From Theristus sp. LFF4_11 (Eukaryota; Nematoda; Chromadorea; Monhysterida; Xyalidae), in the NCBI GenBank assembly GCA_030248135.1, contig JASANC010003274.1, forward strand, positions 1 to 64,000: a DNA stretch of 64,000 nucleotides, read 5' to 3'. This document shows positions 22,101-34,040 of this stretch, one piece after another. The translations under genes were made by a program, and so were the position numbers. How positions within the stretch are numbered: position 1 is the stretch's first letter; every line of letters begins with the position of its first letter. The notes beneath the pieces are model-generated. The model was not told where the DNA came from. It searched no databases and saw only the letters and a list, made by a program, of their open reading frames with translations.

Positions 22101-25100
22101 ACTACTGTCAATTGTTGTTGCTGCTGGTGTTGTTGTTGTTGCTGCTGCTGTTGTTGCTGCTGTTGTTGTTGTTGTTGTTGTAGACCAGCAGCTTCGGCAA
22201 GAGTGTTCATAGGTCCATTGTACGAGGTCAATGCGGCCGACGCCGACGGGGGCATGTTGAACGAGGGCGGCACTAACGCCGCCGCGGCGGACGTGCTCGG
22301 CGGCAGCATCGTCGGGCCGTTCTGCGTCGTGCCACTGCTGCCGCCGGCCGCTGAACTCGGCCGATTCGCGATCGTATTGCCGGCGGATGAAGTTGTGCTG
22401 TTATTATTACTGGTGATTGTGTTCGTGCCGGTGTTGGCCGCCGTTGTGTTGACGATGTGCGCGACGCTGTTCACCAGTGCGGCCGACGTCGCAGCGTCCA
22501 GTAGAGCGCTGGTCACCATCGTCGCCGTCGTCGTCGCCGGCGCGTTGCCGCCACCGCTGGTGACGTTCGGTCTCGTCTGCGGCAGCACGTGGTTGATCAG
22601 AATGTTCGTGTTCAACGCGTTGCCGGTGTTCGACGTCGAGTTCGGTCGGCCGTTCTCGGTCGCTCGTTTCACGTCGTTGATCTTGAACGAACTTTGATCC
22701 GGCGTCGAGTGACCGCTGCTCGTTGACGGTCGCAACGGGCGGTACGCGGGCACCACCTTCACCGACGGGTCGCTCGCCTGATCACGCGGTGACAATAAGA
22801 ATGGTTGCATTAATCTTCGATGATTATGAACGTAATTCAACGGTTTGCTGCTATTTTAGCACTCAGTGTCTGTCTGTCATTGGCTCATTTCCGCGCAGTG
22901 GCTGCCGATATCTGATTGCTCACGTTGCTTACTAATACGCCCAATTGTAAGTGATGACCACACATCTTTTCATTACGTTGCTTTCTCATGGCAACAACTA
23001 GTTTGCGCATTACGCATGTGGTTGCTTATATTTTTGACAATTTTCGTGTGCAATAATAATAAAATCGGTGTCACTGATACATTTACGCTTACTTGACACG
23101 ATAAATAAACTAGTGTGTGTGTGTTGTGCCATTTGAACGTTTTGCACCAAAATGTTCAGCACAATTTTTTTCTGATCACACAAACGGCAAAAATAACCAG
23201 TTGCGATTTCGACTCACGGCTTTCCTAGCGTGTGCTGTACAGTAGCCACAGTATCGAACGTTTTGCGTCGTTCCACCTTCTTCGCACAGCAAACCTTCTG
23301 CTTGGGCACTGAAAATTTACAAAAAAAACTAATCACCAGACGTATTGACAGCATGTGGAAACTCGTGCGTGTGTGTGTGTTTGTGGCATCTGAAGCACAT
23401 CAAATTACTATTTTACAATAGCAACGCAGAAGGTGTAATTGAATATTGCACATGGACACACAAACACGCATACATTTCTAGCCGTGCAAAATATAATATT
23501 GCAGAAACAAGAAAAATACAGCAGTCAATGGCAAAAAAACTGTACGCACAAAAGTGCACGATGTTGACAACGCCGACGTGCAACTGCTTACCAAGTAACA
23601 TGGAAGTATTTCTTGCATCCCGGTTTGTTGCACTGCATGCAGGCACCGGAACGCGTTGCGCTGTTGCCGCTGCCGCGCTGCTCGCAGAGGTAGCATGTCT
23701 GCAACAAATGTTGTTTGCCACTGCGCCTTTCGAATCTCTGCTTCGATTTGCGGTCAAATCAAAAACTGTTTTTGCACGAATAGAAATTGGTGATTTATTG
23801 CGAACGTCACGACGAAGGCTTGTAAGATTGTAGAATATACGCACTCCAGTCATACAGTGCTACTGTCATATGTACTGTGACCACTTCGTAAAACACTACG
23901 GTACCATGTTTTAGCAAATGAACTGCATGACATTCACAATTTTAAAACAAATTTTGAAACATTTATACATGGATTGGCATGAAGCCACGAATGCATTTAA
24001 AAACATATTTTAACGTCAGTTTTTTTCACTTTATATACAGGTGTACCTGCGGACTAACACCGCGAGTGTTGGAACTGTTTTTGTGGTTTCGCCCGCTGAA
24101 CGAGCTGAGCAGACACAGACAGCACAATCTTTGAGACCTCCGGTCTTGGCGACTTCTCAAGCTTGCGATCTGGGTATTGTCGCCGTCTTCGCCTATTTAC
24201 CGCAAAACTATCCATCACTCGCAGTGTCAGTCCGCACTTCACTCCACAAAGAAAAACGGACATTAAGAATTACACACAATGCGAAGTGCGTGCGCAAGCA
24301 AAAACCACGATTCAAAAAATTTAAAACAACTGCTTGTTCTGCTGTTCGAACTCCACAAATCAATTTACACCTTTATTAAAAAGTGAATTCACCAGTAAAT
24401 TCAGATGAACCATGTGGTGTCTCAATTTGCTGATAAACATTTCAGTGTGGTTAACAAAATTATATTGCGTTAACGTGCGCGAGTTAACACAATACAAGTT
24501 TACACACGCCTCCAATCCAAATACAAAACACACCAACACTTAGAGGAAATTTGCAGGATCTGTATCTGTTGCTTTTTCAATTCCTTGATCAGCGATTTTC
24601 TTATTTAATCTCCTGTAATTGTTCAAAGCCGACAGAGTGAACCAAAAATACAAAATTCTGCAGTTTGAAAGCGATGCTAGATCAAAAGCGGTTCAATTTT
24701 GGATCAAAATTAGCTGTAAATTTTACATCAAAGTAAACTCAAAATTTTAACAGGCGTTATCACAAATTGAAAGTGTAGGATTTTGTTTTGCAATATAAGA
24801 TACTCCACAGATGTTATTAGGCTCCACAGAAGTTGTGGTTACAACACTTTGTTTTATCATGTTCCAGAACTGCAGTTTAGGTAGAAAACAGATACCTAGA
24901 TAATAATAGAAATTTAGAGAAAACGTTCATTTTCTCAGGCTTCCTTTCTGTGGTTAACAAATCTGGGAAGTTTTTTGATGTGGAAATAAAGTATTTACTT
25001 TTAAAGAATATCCGTTTTTAAAGTTCTCCTGAACTAATTATTTTCTATCAAAATTTGAACCGCCTCAAGCTACCAGCATACTTTCAGACCACCCTGTAGA

Positions 25101-26954
25101 ATGTTTTGAAAAAAATGACGCGCAAATTTCGTAGAACGGTAAATGTAAAATCGCACAACACAACACGCTGTACATTTGTTCCGCAACTGATAACATCACA
25201 ACGAGTGCAACACAAATTCAGACATCCAAAAAAATATGTTGTTTTATTTGAACACTGAACATTGTTTGGCGTGTGTACTGTGTGCGTGTGTGTGTGTACA
25301 TTCGTTTCGCAATCGAACAATGCAACACGCAGCGCTCAACGTGCCGCGCGACAGCCGCTGCTGCCACAGAGTCTCTACGCAACATCACGACAAATGCGCG
25401 AAACAATTGAACTGGAGCATTTTGCATTTCGCATAATTCTATGAGTCATTCTAGTAGTTGTTGTTATTCCGTCGCTGGGGCAGTTCACTTGGCCAAATTC
25501 ATAATACGCCTGCCTCGGTTGTGCGCACATTCGTTTTTTATCCCAACATTTTTTTCCAAACCGCAAGACGCAAACACACATCAGGCGTTGTTTAAAACAT
25601 TTCATGATTGTTCTAAGATGACAGGTTCAAACACACCGTCATGTATGGATTCGGCAAGCAATAGCTGCTTCTCTTTTTCTCAGGTGTCTACCAGAAAAAC
25701 ATTTTTGACAAGCGGAAATCTAGGCATAAAACTGAATAAAATTTGAAAAAAAATGAAAAATATACCTGGTTGAACCTAGACTCTGGTATCTGCGATGTAA
25801 TCACCGGGTCCATCGAATTCACATCGCCAAATGTCACTTCAGGAATGTATAAGGCACAGATTACGTGCGCCCAACCTAAACAACCAAAAAACTTTGAAAA
25901 ATCACTTTCCTTTAAAAAACGGAAACAATACATGGAATCAACACAACACATCTCTTGCAATCGAAATATTGGGCAGTTTTCGGTTACCGTTGTTATTTTC
26001 ACAGCAGAATTATAACGAAAAGATGTCCAAACTGATTTTAAAAAAAGTCTGTCAAGTTGAAGAAACGTCCGTGTTACGACTGACCGCCTTTATCGGTGCG
26101 TTTGAGGGCGCCATTGGCCGTGGGGCACAGCGAGCACTGGGCACCGAGCGAATTGCGCGGAGACGCGCTGCATCGGGCGCACAGCCACGGACCGTCCGGC
26201 ACTTGCACGATGCCGTAACATCCTGAATGAACAGCATTGTTGAAACGTGCAAGATCGTATGAATGCAGATGTATTACTAACGCACACCTTGGCCACCAAC
26301 TGATTGGTAGCATTTTGTAAACTGTTGAACTGATTGCTACACACACAGCCACAAGCACCATGAGCTCGTCATCCAATGTACTTGAAAACTGAACGCGTGA
26401 ATGAATTTGTGTTTGTTTGTTCGTTCCTATGGATTCCAATAAACAATTGTTTGCGCAGCTTACACGTGCGTTTCTACAGGACGACATTAATTACGAACTA
26501 TTTGCAAAATTGTAAAAAGGTAACTGGACTAATGATTGCTCTAACTGCTTTATCCGTTCAAAAAATTCTTAATTTCAGCAAAACGTGGACCATAAAGTTT
26601 GGAAATGTTTCCCGTTCGTCTTTGACTGACAGATTTTCGTCTCGTTAGCCTTTGCTGTTTCATCGAATATCGAACTTAGTGTCCGTTTCAAGGAAATTTG
26701 ACTTGACCACATATTGTCAAATATTCAAGTTCGTATCAAACGATTTTTACCGGAAACCAGAAGTTTTTTCATCTCAAGTGGGCAAGCAAAATTGTCTTTC
26801 GTGAGAATGGTGCTGCAAGTGTGAACAATCAGTGTTGTCATGTACCTTGGTGCACAGCGACCTCACATTTGTCGCCATCGCAATAAACGAGCGGGTTGCC
26901 GGTCCAGCCATTTTCGTCCGCGCAAATGCAGCAGCCGCCCAGCATCTCCTTCAT
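19144..26954 (-). CDS. mllt10: AF10/AF17 family chromatin reader (PHD-zinc knuckle-PHD, leucine zipper)
   Basis: Thirteen exons join in phase to 983 residues: 26,846-26,954; 26,085-26,222; 25,766-25,875; 23,592-23,698; 23,218-23,308; 21,967-22,777; 21,262-21,786; 21,016-21,157; 20,705-20,820; 20,365-20,582; 20,023-20,139; 19,463-19,792; 19,144-19,281. The N-terminus is the PHD finger (MKEMLGGCCICADENGW, NPLVYCDGDKCEVAVHQ), the knuckle (CSLCPTANGALKRTDKGG) and the extended PHD (TCYLCEQRGSGNSATRSG, YFHVTCAQAEGLLCEE). Exon 7 opens with an AT-hook (GKRGRPPGS). Exons 9-10 carry the octapeptide/leucine zipper (LEQLLERQWEQGSQFLMEQ, LKVENQRLEENIVSLISRR), which in human AF10 binds DOT1L. Polyglutamine tracts lie in exons 6 and 7. 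The start matches human AF10; an upstream frame with nine Asn is open but ignored. The human paralogues AF10 and AF17 are probably equidistant. Confidence 0.95.
21395..21540 (-). repeat. CAG/CAA trinucleotide tract encoding polyglutamine (AF10 exon 7)
   Basis: Mixed CAG and CAA codons encode about 45 mostly glutamine residues with interspersed His, Leu and Val. The interruptions suggest a stable, old tract rather than a pure expanding repeat. Confidence 0.85.
22110..22185 (-). repeat. CAG/CAA tract encoding polyglutamine (AF10 exon 6)
   Basis: Encodes over 20 glutamines, with one His, in mixed CAA/CAG codons. Confidence 0.85.
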
Positions 26955-26964
26955 GTTCTTTCTG

Positions 26965-26993
26965 CAGTTGTTGTTGTTGTTGTTGTTGTTGTT
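26965..26993. repeat. GTT trinucleotide microsatellite upstream of the AF10 start
   Basis: About nine GTT units just upstream of the chosen ATG on the minus strand. Read in frame they would give poly-Asn, but homologues start downstream. Confidence 0.8.
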
Positions 26994-26999
26994 GGCACG

Positions 27000-29900
27000 C
27001 TGCTGTACAGCAATTCGTCTATCCGCCGCGGAATCAATAATGACTGCTGTTATATGACGGAATACACAAGTATCAATCAATCAACAGTGGCTGGTGTGTG
27101 TAGGCAGATCGATGCTGATTATTGATTGTTTTTATGGCGATTTTCGTTTGTCCACATTTGGACATTCGCACATCCAAGTGCACACACGTTGACGCACGAG
27201 CGCAGACGTTGCTGTCGACGTGCGAGACAATCGCTCACTGATATTCACTTGTCTTCAATTTTGCGCGACTATATGTGTGCAGATCGATAATCATCAATGA
27301 AATTACTCGGAGGAAAATCGTTCGATGGGGTATCGATTTTTCGCCATGTAGAGACAAACGCACGCAGAAAATACATTTGAAAACTGAAGAAGCTGAAATG
27401 CTTTGGAAAAACAACGATATTTTCAACAGAATGCTAACATGAAAGAAAAAGGTTGCATCTCAAAAGCGAATGCAGTGTGTTTGCTAGAATCAATATCAGA
27501 AAATCACAGTCTGTGCTGCCGGGTGAAACGGAGAAAACGTCGCGGTAACAAAAAGGCACACGTAAAATAAATTGTACAAAATATTGGCGCTAACGATGGG
27601 CGAAAAAACGGAGCGCACATTTCAGAGATGCATAAAACGCAACCACAAGAACAACTCTTCCAACGGTGCTTGCGAATGTGTGACCAAAGAGAACAACAAC
27701 AGAAAAAAACAAAATAATATAACGGTTTGCTGTTCGCAGAGATAGTGGCGCGGGCAATAAAGCGCATAAAACAACGACACACAACGACGATTTCAGACGT
27801 GAATATGTGCGCTGGCCACAGACGGAGAGCAAGCAGCGCAAAAATGCTCTCTTGCTTTTGGTTTCGAGAAAAACAGCCCGAACAAAATATAATGCATACA
27901 CAAACGTACAAACAACAACAACAACATCGCAAAAAAGAATGGTGGCAAAAGAAGAGTAGAAGAGCAGAGAAAAATGCAAACGACGGACGGTATGTGCGAC
28001 GGGGACAGGGACAGGCGTGCTCGCCGAATGCATATTCACAGTATGCTGCACAAAGCCTGGCTGCCACAAGCACACCGACAAAATAGCACGCGAAATAGCT
28101 CGATGAGAAAAATCGACGCGCACACAGCAAGAAAAACGCACATACGCGCTTGTGTGTGTATGTTGTCTGTGTGTACATACACGTTGGCGACCACATTGCA
28201 CACAACACACACGCACAGCCAATATTATATATTGTACTAAACGCAAAGAGACGCACATACATACGATCGCAGTGACAACGTGTATAGGAAACTGAGAGCG
28301 ATGTATGTGTGTGCGTGTGTGTGTGTGTGCGTTGCCCCATAACATCAGTGCAGAAAATACGTGCACACAGACACACACACAGTGCAGAACACGCCAATGG
28401 TCGTTGTAAGCACGGGGGGCACACACACACAAACACACACACACATCCATCTATCAGTGCTGCTGCTTACACAGAATCGCTCTCGCACGCCTGCTGTCCA
28501 ACGAATGTGCGTATGTACATTGTATTATTATTATTATTATTATTGTGTGTACATGTTGTGCTGCATTTTCTATACTCTCCACTGCTCGCGTTGTCTGTAT
28601 TTGGTTTAGTGTATTGCTGAGAGAGAGAGAGAGAAATGTGATGGCTGGCTGTGTGTGCGCGCGTGTGTGTGTTGTGTGTGTTAGCAGGCTAGAACGAATA
28701 GGCAGTTTTCGAGAGATGTTGTGCAGATAGAGGGACCGGGCAGGCAGGCAGACGCAGGCGCTCGAGGCCAAGCGTAATGCACATACACATGTACACAATT
28801 TGCTAGCGGCCGATAACGCACGTACGTGTACATGTTGTGTTGGATCGATAACGTGCACGTGCTGTGCTGCTGTGGTCGCTGGCGACACTCCAACCGAATC
28901 GATGCTGCACCACAGTAGCCTCTTACATGCGCATATGGTCATCTTGGGCGACATGCCGCTTGTGCGCACCGCATCTTGCGCTTTCTCGGTCGCCAGCAGC
29001 ATGCAGTGCACACACGCGAAAACACACTGGCCAGCGTCCGGAGTGCCTGAGTGGGAGCTGTTTCGCACGAAAGTGCTCGCGCACTCACACCAGCGCACAA
29101 CAACTGCGCACGCGTTTTGAATTGCCGCAACTGGCATGCGTTCGGAATGGTTTGGTCAGAGTGCATTGCGATAAATTGTTGTTTGTTGGGCGTTTTTGTG
29201 TTTTTCTGACCCACGTTTGAAACATTTGGTAAACGTTACCCGCGACCACCGGTTAATTTCATATGACGCTGTTGCTGCTATATTCTCTTTGTTTATCGCT
29301 GGTTTATACTTTATTTTGAGGTGTTCCCTGCTCTTTAAAGGGAAAGTGTTACGGTAATTGTTTTTGCTTTTTTGTTTGTTTACAGCGAATTAAAGCAAAG
29401 GTTTGTAGCTGTAGTAGCGGTAGCTGCGGTGCGATAGCGAAGCGGAAGCAAGCCTCGAAGTTCAATAGCTTTTTACAGTTTTTTGTTGAACCGTTGTTTT
29501 TGCAAAAAATCCATGTCCCTATTCAAAACAAGTGATCTGAAAAAGTTCTCGCGTTTACTGCTTACTGTGCTGTTTAAAGTTTGTTTGTTCTATCCGTATT
29601 TTCAGACAAAACAAAGCAGTCAAAGTCAAACAGCAAAAAACACAATCGATCTGTTCCGTTTCCGTGTCTGTTCAACGCTGTGCTGATTTGTGGTTTGGGA
29701 TTTGTCCATCGGCCTTTTGTTGCTGTTGACCGACACCGAGTAAGTGGCGGCAAGTGAGAACGACAACGACAGCGTTTGCGCCAAGAAGAAAGGGAGACAG
29801 CAGAAAACTGGCACCAGGTCCGGATGGACGGACGGACGGACCCGACATGTGAACAACTAGTAGGATCGTTCGCAATTTTCATTGACTCTCCGAAAAAAGT

Positions 29901-30095
29901 TTGATCGAAGAAGACATCAGACCGCAAGTTCAATATCAGTTCAGTCGTCCACGTGGCACGTAACGATTAACGAAGTAATAATAACCAAGCCATCCGTTCT
30001 GTTGATGTAGCCGTTCAAAAGCTGAGCCGTGTGAACCGAACAAGCAAAGCAACTCCGCTCCGACTCGACAAAACATTCCAAATATTCGACAAATA
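27000..30095. other. Divergent promoter region between AF10 and the activin receptor
   Basis: About 3 kb separating two divergently transcribed genes. The centre (28,130-28,700) is a cluster of microsatellites: CA/GT runs at 28,305-28,332 and 28,421-28,446, a TTA run at 28,522-28,541, a GA run at 28,617-28,634 and a GT run near 28,660-28,680. Long open frames on both strands follow the CA/GT bias and are not credible genes. Leader exons of either gene may lie here but cannot be fixed. Confidence 0.55.
28305..28680. repeat. Dinucleotide and trinucleotide microsatellite cluster
   Basis: Includes (GT)n, (CA)n, (TTA)n and (GA)n arrays within 400 bp. These are candidate polymorphic markers and possible Z-DNA formers. 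Confidence 0.9.
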
Positions 30096-33000
30096 ATGAC
30101 GCGCTTATTGGCGATTGTGACGCTTTTTGCGTTAGCCGTCGCCGCATCAGACGATCTGCTGGCGAGCAGCTTGGCGGCTCATAGCACGGCACCGGAAAAT
30201 GATCGGCAATCTGGTAGACGTGGCAGTGAGCAGCAGATGACCTGTGCGGATTATCACTCGCAGAACGACAACGGCAGCGACGCGATCAATAAACTCGACT
30301 GCGACCCAATGAAAGAACGTTGCAACATGCCCGCGGAAACATGCGAGGAACCGAATGATGATGATCAAGCGATGGCGTGCATGGCTGTGTGGTCGAACAG
30401 CTCCAAAAATGGTGCACCTTCCAAGGTTTGCATGTTGCGTCTGCGTGTTCAGCGTTTTATTTGCCAACGGTCTTGATGATTTATAATCACAATCATGGGT
30501 GTTCTCCGTGTGGCATTATGTTTGTTCGGTCTCGCATTCTAGAAGAAGAAAATGCGACTAACGGCCGTTATCACAGTCAAACCGGTGATCGTTGCAGATG
30601 AAGTTGCACGTGAAAGGCTGTTGGTCGTATCAAAAGAGCGGCGGCCTCTGCACCGACACGGACGTCTGCATGAACGACGCGCACGCCGCCACGCGCAACA
30701 CCGACGCGCTGTTCTGCTGCTGCACCCGGCCTATGTGCAACGTCGTCATCCGTCCGCAGGCGTATCGCCCGCGCACCACAACGCAGCCGCCGACAAGTGA
30801 GGCTGGATAATTGCTGCTGTTCTTGTTCTGGTGGCAGTGTTCATCGTATTCGTTTTTTGTGCAAATTTGCCGACCGCGCACGATCATTCGTGATAGATAG
30901 TTCGCTGAACGTCTTCACAGTACGAAAGCAAACTGTTGCTCGGTGGAAAGGATTCGGTCGTTGAACCAAAAGGCGCGAAGAGTTTTGGCACCTGTTTGGT
31001 GCAAAGATAGAGCACAGAGCGGAGAGTACAAATCAAAAAGAAGTCGTCTGACGTCACATGGTGTGTCTTACTGATCACAGCAGCCGTGGCGCCGCGCACG
31101 CAGCTGTCAACAGTGCTGTGCATCCTGGTGCCGTTGTGCGCGCTCTCCGTCATCATCGTGGTCGGCTATTTCGCGTACCGCAAGCACCAACAGAACCACA
31201 AGTGCCCGGAGCAGCCGTACAACGACGCCGAGCCGTTGACCGGCATGAAACAAGCGTCCTCGGCCAGTGGACCGTTGCGGCCCATTCAGCTGATCGAGGT
31301 CGTGTGCAAGCTGCATGCGTTGTATCGCACTTTACAATGGAACTCTTAAGTTGTAGGGAATCAGCTGATTGGCTGGTGGTCGTGTGATGCACACTTTCTG
31401 TGTTGGCACTGCTGTGGCGGCGGGTTTGGTTTGCATACCGTAATCGCCAATGAATCAGCTGATTCCCAATAATTTAGAGGTCGACTGTACATGAGTAGCG
31501 CCCGGCGGACTGAACAGAATCACAGTAAAACATGACATTTGAATCTGGCTTATTGATTGGCCGCTGGTTGCACCAATCAGTTCAAGCGCAGCCAATCAGC
31601 GAGTGGCCTGTGATTCCCTTTTTCGACTGTAGTAGCACTTTGCGCGCTATGCACACTGCACAATCAAATTTCAGGTGGCTGCACAGGGCCGGTTCGGCCA
31701 AGTGTGGCGTGCGCACATGGGCGAGCAGCAGGTGGCCGTGAAGGTGTTCCCGCCTGCGGACGCGGACAGCTGGGTGCAGGAGCAGGACATCTACGCCGTC
31801 AACGGCATGAAGGCGCACTCGAACATCCTGCATTTCATCGCGGCCGAGGTGCGCGGCACCGGACCGACCGTCGAGTACTGGCTGATCACGGTGTTCCACC
31901 AGCACGGCTCGCTCATGGACTATCTCAAAGTCGGTCATTGGCTTCAGTGTTGTAGTTGTCAGCATTTTTTGTATGTTTCTGTTCGGTTGTAATGAAACGT
32001 TACGTGAAAGCATTTATGGATTTATGTGAGGTACGGTCATAAAACTGCTAAACATGCATTTTGTGCGTTCTGGCATTTGAATCTGGCACAATGACTACTG
32101 ATTGGGCTGCATCGAGCTGGTTCAACCAATCCAGTCTATCTTTTGTAAAATCAGCGACTCGGTTGCTTGCCAATGATTAGCAGTTCGTCTTCGTTTCTTT
32201 TTTCTTTTCACAACACAACACCAACAGTTGCTTTGTTGCACATTACAGCGCAACGAGTTGACCGTGCCACAGGCGTTGCACATCGCCGTTGGCCTGCTCC
32301 GTGGCATGACGTTCCTGCATGAGGAGATTCTCATGAACGATGGCACTGTACGAAAGCCGACCATTGTGCATCGCGACTTCAAGGTGCGCTGCAGTTGCTT
32401 TGTGCTTGAAATCTGTTTGCTCATTCTGGTGCTGTCTTGTAAAGCACTGGTATTGTCTTCAACATCTTGCAAAGTTTTGTGTGAAACCGCCAAACTATCA
32501 ATTCCATTTTTCAATCCATCACGATAACGACTGTTTACGGTTTGCAGAGCCGCAACGTTCTGCTGCACGACGATCTGTCGGCGTGCATCGGTGATTTTGG
32601 GCTGGCACTGAAATGCGAGCACGGACGCACACCGCAGGACACGCACGGACAGGTGTGCGCGCTCGCGCATCAATTTTTTTAAAAAAATTCTTTTGTATCA
32701 GAATTTTTTCTCGCAAAAAAAACTGAAGCAAATCAAGAATTGTGGTGTGGTTTTTTAGGTCGGCACACGGCGCTACATGTCGCCGGAAGTGCTTGAGGGC
32801 GCCACCGAGTTCAGCGCGTTCGCGTTCCGCCAAATCGACGTCTATGCCGCCGCGCTCGTCCTCTGGGAGATCATCTCGCGGACGCGCGTCGCTGCAGGTG
32901 AGTAACAAGTGGAACAACGAAACAGTACGTGTCGTTATTGATAAAGCTTTGGCCGCGCACTCTGTTATGAGCTATGACGACACCGAAACAAGCAAACACG

Positions 33001-34040
33001 TGAGCACACGCATACGAACAGCAGGGCGCGTGCCACGTTTGTGTGCGTCGGTGCTTGTTTGGCACAGTGCAGCATTACTGTGTTAAAGTACAGTGCACTG
33101 CGTGTGTCTTCAGACTAGGACTTCATGACCACTGAAATGGAGAATATCAGTGGTTGCTATCAAGAATTTTTTGTCTGACACTTATTTAGGTACAAAAAAA
33201 TGATGATGATGATAATAATAGCCACTTGTTGCAGACAACGTTCCACCGTACAAACTGCCGTTTGAGGAAGAGGTTGGCCTGCAGCCGATGCTGACCGACA
33301 TCCAGGACGTTGTGGTCACGAAGAAACGACGCCCGCAAATGCAGAAGCACTGGCTGCTGCATCCGGTGCGTTTCGTTCGGGCAACGTCGCATTTTGCATT
33401 ATGACACTGGAGGATTGATTGGAGGTTTATCAAGCACTTCGTAAACCCCGTGCCATACCTGTTCCGCAGTTATTGGAAATGGTTCGTTACACGAGATTTC
33501 AGGGATGCCATGAGGAACACACTATCGTTTCTGAAAACTAGGCCTGACCCATTTGTTGGATACAGTTCAAGTGACCGAAAAGAAGCCAGTTGGGCGCGGA
33601 AAATTCCGAAGCAAAATTGTGAAGTGCGTCAGCTGACCATCGGTTGTGAAATAAACGAAAGCGATATGCGAATTGTGTCGCCGTTGCAGAAGATGCGCGT
33701 GCTGTGCACGACGATGGAGGAGATGTGGGACACGGAGCCAGAAGCGCGCATCACGGCCGGCTGCGCGTTCGAGCGGCTGGCAGCACTGTTTGCCGCTGCC
33801 GACAGCCACCAGCACCAGCAGCAGCGCATCCTCGACTGGTGTCCGCCGCCGCCGTACTCGCAGGCGCATCCACCATTGCCGGACTCTGCGACCGTCGACG
33901 ACGAGACGCACATGCTCACAGACACTAATCAGCCCGCGTCGTCCGTGATTGGCACGGAGCGGCACGCAGCGACGACGACGACACAGCCGGAGACAACGCC
34001 GCTCATTGTCGACTGCACCGTGCGGCCGGCCGTGTTCTAG
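30096..34040 (+). CDS. acvr2: Activin/BMP type II receptor serine/threonine kinase
   Basis: Nine exons: 30,096-30,425; 30,598-30,796; 31,081-31,298; 31,675-31,929; 32,249-32,383; 32,548-32,652; 32,759-32,897; 33,235-33,365; 33,690-34,040, giving 620 residues. A signal peptide ([17 protein letters not shown]) precedes a cysteine-rich three-finger ectodomain that ends with the family signature [10 protein letters not shown]. One membrane span ([20 protein letters not shown]) follows. The kinase shows the glycine loop GRFGQVW, VAVK lysine, catalytic HRDFKSRNVLL, metal-binding DFGLAL, and the type II signature [20 protein letters not shown]. Type II receptors bind activin or BMP ligands and phosphorylate type I receptors. 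It lies closest to ACVR2/Punt. The C-terminal tail is Thr/Pro-rich and longer than usual. The exon 3 donor could shift by 3 nt. A poly-A signal AATAAA is at 34,726. Confidence 0.95.
31333..31489. mobile_element. MITE in an activin receptor intron
   Basis: Terminal inverted repeats of about 37 bp (GGGAATCAGCTGAT at each end, mirrored) are bounded by TA; the right end reads GACTGTA. Internally it carries GATTGGCTGGTGGTC, which contains an inverted CCAAT. It resembles the elements at 58,759 and 60,093. Confidence 0.65.

Noticed and set aside
21325..22697. Plus-strand frames of up to 277 codons opposite the AF10 gene
   Set aside because: They are shadows of CAG/CAA-rich coding exons on the minus strand (poly-Cys, poly-Ala, poly-Val).
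26838..27080. An earlier AF10 start giving an N-terminal poly-Asn extension
   Set aside because: The open extension crosses a GTT microsatellite, while homologues start at the equivalent of MKEM; no other support.
27504..28450. Open frames of 286 and 312 codons on the minus strand
   Set aside because: They overlap in different frames over CA/GT-rich DNA, are dominated by Cys, Val, His and Arg runs, and resemble no family. The composition explains the lack of stops.
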